Part shown: positions 29,251-33,828 of the stretch, piece by piece | Position numbering within the stretch: the stretch's first letter is position 1 | Layout of the letters: every line of letters begins with the position of its first letter | From: Pseudomonadota bacterium | GTDB lineage: Bacteria > Desulfobacterota > Desulfovibrionia > Desulfovibrionales > Desulfovibrionaceae | Length of the DNA stretch: 33,828 nucleotides | Reading direction: 5' to 3' | NCBI GenBank assembly: GCA_023426275.1 | Contig: JAFABC010000038.1 | Location: 1-33,828 of the forward strand | The notes under the pieces: generated by a model | What the model was told of the DNA's origin: nothing | The model's input: the letters and a program-made list of their open reading frames with translations, nothing else | Database searches by the model: none | Made by a program: the position numbers and the translations under genes

Positions 29251-29891
29251 TACGCTTCCACCTCTTGATCCAAAATCTCGCCTTTGAAAATCCAGACCTT
29301 CACGCCGATGACCCCGTAGGTGGTCTTGGCGATGGCGTAGCCGTAGTCAATGTCGGCGCGAAGCGTCTGCAGCGGCACGCGACCGTCGCGGTACCACTCG
29401 GAGCGGGCGATTTCCGCTCCGGCCAAGCGGCCGGCGCAGGAGACCTTGATGCCCTCGGCCCCGAACTTGCGGGACAGACCAACGGTGCGCTTCATGGCCC
29501 GGCGGAAGGCCACGCGGCGTTCCAGCTGCAAGGCGATGTTCTCGGCCACCAGCTGGGAATCGATTTCGGGGCGCCGGATCTCGTTGACCTCGACCGTGAA
29601 CTCGCGGCCGAAACGGTGCTTGAGATCGCCACGCACCTTTTCGATTTCCGTGCCCTTGCGGCCGATGACGATGCCGGGGCGGGCGGTGTGGATGATCAAA
29701 CGGATCTTGCCGCCGGCCCGTTCAATTTCGATCTTGGAAATCCCGGCGTGGTACAGGCTCTTTTTGACAAACTTGCGAATCTTGTTGTCCTCGAAGACGA
29801 ACGCGGGGTAATCCTTTTTGGAAAACCAGCGGGACAGCCAATTCTTGTTGTACCCGAGCCGAAACCCGTAGGGATGTACTTTCTGGCCCAT
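29250..29891 (-). CDS. rpsC: 30S ribosomal protein S3
   Basis: The 213-residue protein has the N-terminal MGQKVHPYGFRLGYNKNWLS, a KH domain with GIVIGRKGTEIEKVRGDLK, and the C-terminal IDYGYAIAKTTYGVIGVKVW. S3 lines the mRNA entry tunnel. The start is the first ATG, after a GGAG-like site. Confidence 0.97.
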   Translation of the reverse strand: MGQKVHPYGFRLGYNKNWLSRWFSKKDYPAFVFEDNKIRKFVKKSLYHAGISKIEIERAGGKIRLIIHTARPGIVIGRKGTEIEKVRGDLKHRFGREFTVEVNEIRRPEIDSQLVAENIALQLERRVAFRRAMKRTVGLSRKFGAEGIKVSCAGRLAGAEIARSEWYRDGRVPLQTLRADIDYGYAIAKTTYGVIGVKVWIFKGEILDQEVEA

Positions 29892-29901
29892 TGTGTCGCT
29901 C

Positions 29902-30234
29902 CTAATTCTCGGCCACGACGACGGTGATATGGCTCGTGCGCTTGACGATCCGGAAGGCCCGTCCCATGGAACGCGTCATGATGCGTTTCCAGGTCGGTCC
30001 CGGATTGACGATCACCTGCTTGACCGTAAGGTTGTCGATGTCCACGCCCGAAATCTGCTCGGCATTGGCAACGGCCGAATGCAGCACCTTGCCAATGAGC
30101 TTGGCCGACTTTTTCGGCGTGAACTTCAGTATATTCATGGCCTCCTCGACCGGACGGCCGAGGATATTGGCGGCAACGAGCCTCGCCTTCTGGGGCGACA
30201 CGCGGATGAATTTGGCTTTGGCTTTGGCTTCCAT
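29902..30234 (-). CDS. rplV: 50S ribosomal protein L22
   Basis: The 110-residue protein contains the L22 motifs VSPQKARLVAANILGRPVE, NAEQISGVDID, and the tunnel-lining beta hairpin with GRAFRIVKRTSHITVVV at its end. The hairpin is a known macrolide-resistance site in other bacteria. Confidence 0.97.
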   Translation of the reverse strand: MEAKAKAKFIRVSPQKARLVAANILGRPVEEAMNILKFTPKKSAKLIGKVLHSAVANAEQISGVDIDNLTVKQVIVNPGPTWKRIMTRSMGRAFRIVKRTSHITVVVAEN

Positions 30235-30264
30235 GGCTTTATCCCGGCCGGGAACGATCCCCGG

Positions 30265-30546
30265 CTACTTTTTCACTTTGCTTTTCTTGTCCGCGGCATG
30301 GCCGTGGAAGGTCCGCGTGGGCGCGAACTCGCCAAGCTTGTGGCCGACCATGTTCTCGGAAACGAACACCGGGATGAACTTCTTGCCGTTGTGCACGGCA
30401 AAGGTGAGCCCAACCATCTCGGGCAGGATCATGGACCGGCGCGACCAGGTTTTGATCACGCGGCGATCCTTGTTTTCCACGGCGTAGGCGACCTTCTTCT
30501 CCAGGTGCCCGTCCACGAACGGGCCTTTTTTAAGCGAACGAGGCAT
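30265..30546 (-). CDS. rpsS: 30S ribosomal protein S19
   Basis: The 93-residue protein opens MPRSLKKGPFVDGHLEKKV and has TWSRRSMILPEMVG and KLGEFAPTRTFHGH, diagnostic for S19, which pairs with S13 in the 30S head. It follows rplB by 12 bases. Confidence 0.97.
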   Translation of the reverse strand: MPRSLKKGPFVDGHLEKKVAYAVENKDRRVIKTWSRRSMILPEMVGLTFAVHNGKKFIPVFVSENMVGHKLGEFAPTRTFHGHAADKKSKVKK

Positions 30547-30558
30547 AAGCGTTTCCCC

Positions 30559-31389
30559 TTACTTTTGTCCGCGCCGCTTGACGATGAGCTTGGACGAGGG
30601 CTTTTTCTTGTTGCGGGTCTTGTAGCCCTTGGTCGGCTTACCCCACGGAGTGACCGGGTGACGACCGCCGGAGCTTTTGCCCTCGCCGCCGCCGAGCGGA
30701 TGGTCGACCGGGTTCATGGCGACGCCGCGAACCTTGGGGCGGTTGCCGAGCCAGCGGTTGCGGCCGGCCTTACCGATGGAAATGTTCTCGTGCATCACGT
30801 TGCCGACCTGACCCACCGAGGCCAGACAGGTGGCCAGGATGTTGCGCACCTCGCCCGAAGGCAGGCGCAGCAGGGCGTACTTGCCCTCCTTGGCCACGAG
30901 CTGGGCGTAGGTCCCGGCGGCGCGGCAGATCTGTCCGCCCTTGCCGGGATGCAGCTCGATGTTGTGCAGCAGCGTGCCCACCGGAATCTTCTTGAGCGGC
31001 AGGGCGTTGCCGGGCTTGATGTCGGCATTGTCGCCGGCGGTGATCATGTCACCCACGGAAATCCCAACCGGCGCCAGAATGTAACGCTTCTCGCCATCGG
31101 CGTAATGCAAAAGCGCGATGCGGGCGCTACGGTTGGGGTCATACTCCACGGAGAAGACCTTGGCCGGAACGTCGAATTTGTCGCGCTTGAAATCGATGAT
31201 GCGATACAGGCGCTTGTTGCCGCCGCCCCGCCGACGCGAGGTGATCCGGCCGTAACAGTTGCGACCGGAAGCACGGGGAAGCCCTTCGACCAGGGACTTC
31301 TCGGGCTCGGTCCGGGTGATCTCCTCGAAGGTGGAGACCGTCTGGAACCGGCGGCCGGCCGACGTGGGCTTGAGCTTGCGGATAGACAT
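30559..31389 (-). CDS. rplB: 50S ribosomal protein L2
   Basis: The 276-residue protein has the L2 signatures RNCYGRITSRRRGGGNKRLY, then PLKKIPVGTLLHNIE, and the C-terminal RGVAMNPVDHPLGGGEGKSS with the histidine associated with peptidyl transferase function. It binds domain IV of 23S rRNA and is needed for subunit association. Confidence 0.98.
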   Translation of the reverse strand: MSIRKLKPTSAGRRFQTVSTFEEITRTEPEKSLVEGLPRASGRNCYGRITSRRRGGGNKRLYRIIDFKRDKFDVPAKVFSVEYDPNRSARIALLHYADGEKRYILAPVGISVGDMITAGDNADIKPGNALPLKKIPVGTLLHNIELHPGKGGQICRAAGTYAQLVAKEGKYALLRLPSGEVRNILATCLASVGQVGNVMHENISIGKAGRNRWLGNRPKVRGVAMNPVDHPLGGGEGKSSGGRHPVTPWGKPTKGYKTRNKKKPSSKLIVKRRGQK

Positions 31390-31391
31390 GA

Positions 31392-31682
31392 CTACACCCC
31401 TTCGAAGAACTCTATTTTATCACCCTGCGCCAGGGTCACGTAGGCTTTCTTGTAGCCCGGGATATGGCCCGTCACCTTGCCCATGCGGGAGCGGGCGAGC
31501 GGACGGCGGCGCACCACGCGCACGCCGGCGACCTTCACCGAAAACGCCTGCTCCACGGCCTTGGCGATTTCGATCTTGTTCGCCTCGGGGTGGACGAAAA
31601 ACACCACCTGATTGGCGGCGTCCTTGACCATGGTGGCCTTCTCGGAGACCAGCGGCCGCAGCAGTATGTTAGCGTACTCCAT
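31392..31682 (-). CDS. rplW: 50S ribosomal protein L23
   Basis: The 96-residue protein matches L23: LLRPLVSEKATMVKDAANQV, VEQAFSVKVAGVRVVRRR, and a lysine-rich loop. It sits at the tunnel exit where trigger factor and SRP dock. Its start overlaps the end of rplD by 14 bases. Confidence 0.97.
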   Translation of the reverse strand: MEYANILLRPLVSEKATMVKDAANQVVFFVHPEANKIEIAKAVEQAFSVKVAGVRVVRRRPLARSRMGKVTGHIPGYKKAYVTLAQGDKIEFFEGV

Positions 31683-32301
31683 GACCGAGCCTCTCCTGGA
31701 CCTTCAGGGCCGCGTCCTTGACCATGACCAGATGGTCGTGGCGCAGGACGTCGTACACGTTGAGCATATCTTCCCGGACAACCTTGATGCCGGGAATGTT
31801 CCTGGCGGAAAGCTCGAGATTGTTATCCGAAGCGGGCAGAACAATCAAGGCTTTTTTTAAGCCGAAGTCGGAAGTCACCTTGATCATGTGCTTGGTCTTG
31901 ATCTCAGGCACGGTCAGCGACTCCACGAGCACCAGGGTGGACGCATCGAACTTGGAGGACAAGGCCATGCGCAGGGCCAGCTGACGGACCTTGCGATTGA
32001 CCTTGAAGGAATAATCGCGGGGTTCCGGACCGTGCACGATGGCGCCGCCCCGCCACAGCGGGGAACGGGTCGAGCCGGCGCGGGCCCGGCCGGTGCCTTT
32101 CTGCCGCCAGGGCTTGCGGCCACCGCCACTGACGGTGGACCGGGTCTTGACGCTGTGCGTGCCGGCGCGCTTGGCGGCGAGCTGGGCCCGCACCGCCAGA
32201 TGCAGCAGTTCGGGCTTGACCTCGACTTCGAAGACCGCGGGATCCAGTTCGACGATGCCGACTTCCTGGTGTCCCTGGTCATAGAGTTTTACGTTTGCCA
32301 T
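31669..32301 (-). CDS. rplD: 50S ribosomal protein L4
   Basis: The 210-residue protein has the L4 extended loop (STVSGGGRKPWRQKGTGRAR, then GSTRSPLWRGGAIVHGP) and the globular domain. In E. coli L4 represses the S10 operon by attenuation. The ATG at 32301 is preferred to a GTG nine bases earlier because it has GGGTGA at better distance and gives the family start MANVKLYD. Confidence 0.96.
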   Translation of the reverse strand: MANVKLYDQGHQEVGIVELDPAVFEVEVKPELLHLAVRAQLAAKRAGTHSVKTRSTVSGGGRKPWRQKGTGRARAGSTRSPLWRGGAIVHGPEPRDYSFKVNRKVRQLALRMALSSKFDASTLVLVESLTVPEIKTKHMIKVTSDFGLKKALIVLPASDNNLELSARNIPGIKVVREDMLNVYDVLRHDHLVMVKDAALKVQERLGHGVR

Positions 32302-32313
32302 AGGTGTCACCCG

Positions 32314-32946
32314 TTATCCCTGCTTGCGCACCACGACCACGCTGTTGCGCGGGCCGGGCACCTGACCCTTGACCAGGATCAGGTTCATTTCCGGGCGGAC
32401 GTCGATGACCTGGATGCCCTGCACCGTGACGGTGCGCGCGCCCATGTGACCGGCCATCTTCTTGCCCTTCATGACCTTGCCCGGTTCGGTGTTGTTACCG
32501 ATGGAACCGCCGGAGCGATGGGCTTTCTCCGTACCGTGGGTCTTTTTGAGACCCGCGAAGTTCCAGCGCTTCATGACGCCGGCGAAGCCCTTACCGATGG
32601 AGGTGCCGGTGACCTTGACAGTCTCGCCCGGGGCGAAAATGTCCACCGTCACATCCATGCCCTGCTCAAAGGCAGAGGGGCCGTCCAGGCGGATTTCCCG
32701 CAGCACCCGATAGTAGCCGCGAGCGGCTTTGTCCAGGTGCCCCTTGGCGGGCTTGTTGACCTTGCGCTCGGGGATCGAACCGAACCCCAGCTGCATGGCG
32801 TTGTACCCGTCTTTTTCCTCGGTTTTGACCTGGGTGACGGGACAGGGTCCGGCCTCGATAACCGTGACCGGGACTATGGATCCATCGTCGCCGAAAATCC
32901 GGGTCATCCCCAGTTTGCGGCCAAGTATTCCAAGCGTGGCAGCCAT
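32314..32946 (-). CDS. rplC: 50S ribosomal protein L3
   Basis: The 210-residue protein begins with the LGRKLGMTRIF motif and has the long GKGFAGVMKRWNFAGLKKTH extension reaching the peptidyl transferase centre, plus GSIGNNTEPGKVMKGKKMAG. It starts large-subunit assembly together with L24. It lies 12 bases after rpsJ. Confidence 0.97.
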   Translation of the reverse strand: MAATLGILGRKLGMTRIFGDDGSIVPVTVIEAGPCPVTQVKTEEKDGYNAMQLGFGSIPERKVNKPAKGHLDKAARGYYRVLREIRLDGPSAFEQGMDVTVDIFAPGETVKVTGTSIGKGFAGVMKRWNFAGLKKTHGTEKAHRSGGSIGNNTEPGKVMKGKKMAGHMGARTVTVQGIQVIDVRPEMNLILVKGQVPGPRNSVVVVRKQG

Positions 32947-32958
32947 GCCGACCTTCCC

Positions 32959-33276
32959 TTAGAGCTTGATTTCCACGTCGACGCCGGCGGGCAGGCTCAA
33001 TTTGCCAAGCGCGTCCACCGTCTGCTGCGTGGGCTCCATAATGTCCAGAAGACGTTTGTGAACCCGCATCTCGAACTGTTCACGGGACTTCTTGTCCACG
33101 TGCACCGAGCGGTTGACCGTGACTTTGTGGATATCGGTCGGCAACGGGATGGGCCCGGCCACGCCGGCCCCGGTGTTGCGGGCGGTATCCACGATCTCGG
33201 CCACGGCCTTGTCCAAAATGCGGTAGTCGTAAGCCTTGAGTTTGATGCGAATACGATCGTTTTGCATGGAAACCAT
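32959..33276 (-). CDS. rpsJ: 30S ribosomal protein S10
   Basis: The 105-residue protein shows RIRIKLKAYDYRILDKAV and the IPLPTDIHKVTVNRSVHVD loop of S10, which also serves in transcription antitermination as NusE. Two in-frame ATGs exist (MVSM); the first has GGAG seven bases upstream and is taken as the start, although the second corresponds to the shorter E. coli N-terminus. The gene starts four bases after the tuf stop. Confidence 0.96.
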   Translation of the reverse strand: MVSMQNDRIRIKLKAYDYRILDKAVAEIVDTARNTGAGVAGPIPLPTDIHKVTVNRSVHVDKKSREQFEMRVHKRLLDIMEPTQQTVDALGKLSLPAGVDVEIKL

Positions 33277-33280
33277 GATA

Positions 33281-33828
33281 TTACTCCACGATTTCCGACA
33301 CGACGCCGGCGCCGACGGTGCGGCCGCCTTCGCGGATGGCGAAGCGCAGGCCCTTTTCCATGGCGATGGGGGCGATCAGTTCCACGTTGAAGGTGGCATT
33401 GTCGCCGGGCATGACCATCTCGACGCCCTCGGCCAGGGTGACGACGCCCGTGATATCAGTCGTGCGGAAATAGAATTGCGGACGGTAGCCGGTGAAAAAC
33501 GGCGTATGACGGCCGCCCTCTTCCTTGTTCAGGACGTACACCTCGGCCTTGAACTTGCGGTGCGGCGTGATGGTGCCGGGCTTGGCCAGAACCTGACCGC
33601 GCTCGACCTCGTCGCGCTTGACGCCGCGCAGCAGCACGCCGACGTTGTCACCAGCCTGGCCCTGGTCCAGGATCTTGCGGAACATCTCGACGCCGGTGCA
33701 AGTGGTCTTGACCGTGTCCTTGATGCCGACGATCTCGACTTCGTCGCCCACGGTGATGACACCGCGCTCCACACGGCCGGTGACGACCGTGCCGCGACCG
33801 GAGATGGAGAAGACGTCCTCGATGGGCA
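33281..33828 (-). CDS. tuf: Elongation factor Tu, C-terminal part, cut by the window edge
   Basis: The visible 181 residues cover domain 2 from IEDVFSISGRGTVVTGRVER and domain 3, including GDNVGVLLRGVKRDEVERGQ, FFTGYRPQFYFRTTDITG and the closing MEKGLRFAIREGGRTVGAG. This is EF-Tu, which brings aminoacyl-tRNA to the ribosome. The 5' half with the GTP-binding domain lies outside the window. It heads the S10 cluster here with rpsJ four bases downstream, matching the str-S10 arrangement. Confidence 0.97.
   Translation of the reverse strand, partial: PIEDVFSISGRGTVVTGRVERGVITVGDEVEIVGIKDTVKTTCTGVEMFRKILDQGQAGDNVGVLLRGVKRDEVERGQVLAKPGTITPHRKFKAEVYVLNKEEGGRHTPFFTGYRPQFYFRTTDITGVVTLAEGVEMVMPGDNATFNVELIAPIAMEKGLRFAIREGGRTVGAGVVSEIVE

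Noticed and set aside
31888..33390. 500-residue plus-strand frame over rplD-rplC-rpsJ
   Set aside because: It spans several definite ribosomal protein genes on the other strand.

Overview
The window looks like chromosomal DNA from a very GC-rich, motile, mesophilic sulfate reducer of the Desulfovibrio / Solidesulfovibrio group. I infer this from the protein sequences and the tupABC tungstate importer. A LysR regulator resembling the selenium-metabolism-associated regulators common in these bacteria points the same way, as does an S10-spc-alpha cluster lacking adk and infA. No rRNA, tRNA, CRISPR array, insertion sequence or prophage gene is visible. The first 78 bases are pure C and the last base lies inside tuf, so the window may be one whole short-read contig with artefactual or repeat-limited ends.

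Layout. (1) 108-4575, minus: a tightly packed unit of orphan MlaF-type ABC ATPase, exported acetolactate decarboxylase, a membrane protein with a pseudopilin-like C-terminus, and an O-antigen ligase/polymerase-like membrane protein. (2) 4697-9185: a minus-strand EAL-CBS-GGDEF cyclic-di-GMP enzyme and a divergent plus-strand glycosyltransferase with a repeat-bearing N-terminal half. (3) 9201-10874, minus: a two-half protein of unknown function, a PqqD-like protein translationally overlapping it, and a small 88-residue protein. (4) 11046-13112: a YgjV-type membrane protein convergent with a soluble histidine kinase. (5) 13180-16195, minus: tupA-tupB-tupC-mobB, with the last three genes joined by ATGA overlaps. 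Tungstate uptake is thus coupled to a MobB-like GTPase carrying an added Fe-S motif. (6) 16196-17713: a long, locally AT-rich leader with two near-identical sigma-28 promoters separated by an intrinsic terminator, driving a 297-residue flagellin. (7) 17977-18867, minus: LysR regulator with a LysR box in front. (8) 18943-33828, minus: tuf (partial), rpsJ, rplC, rplD, rplW, rplB, rpsS, rplV, rpsC, rplP, rpmC, rpsQ, rplN, rplX, rplE, rpsN, rpsH, rplF, rplR, rpsE, rpmD, rplO, secY, map, rpmJ, rpsM, rpsK, rpsD, rpoA, rplQ, closed by a clear intrinsic terminator.

GC-rich hairpin elements ending in a conserved TGCCTCCGG-type sequence recur at the 3' ends of genes (near 79, 9546, 11554-11656, 17748, 17915) and once upstream of tupA (16315). 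They look like a dispersed family acting as, or replacing, terminators.

The observations most worth following are the flagellin leader (tandem sigma-28 promoters, intervening terminator implying a short sigma-28 RNA of about 110 nt, and a 17-codon ORF), the 51-nt near-perfect hairpin after flagellin, the pseudopilin-like fusion beside the O-antigen ligase, and the stand-alone PqqD unit. All gene functions are inferred from sequence by eye; no database search was run.
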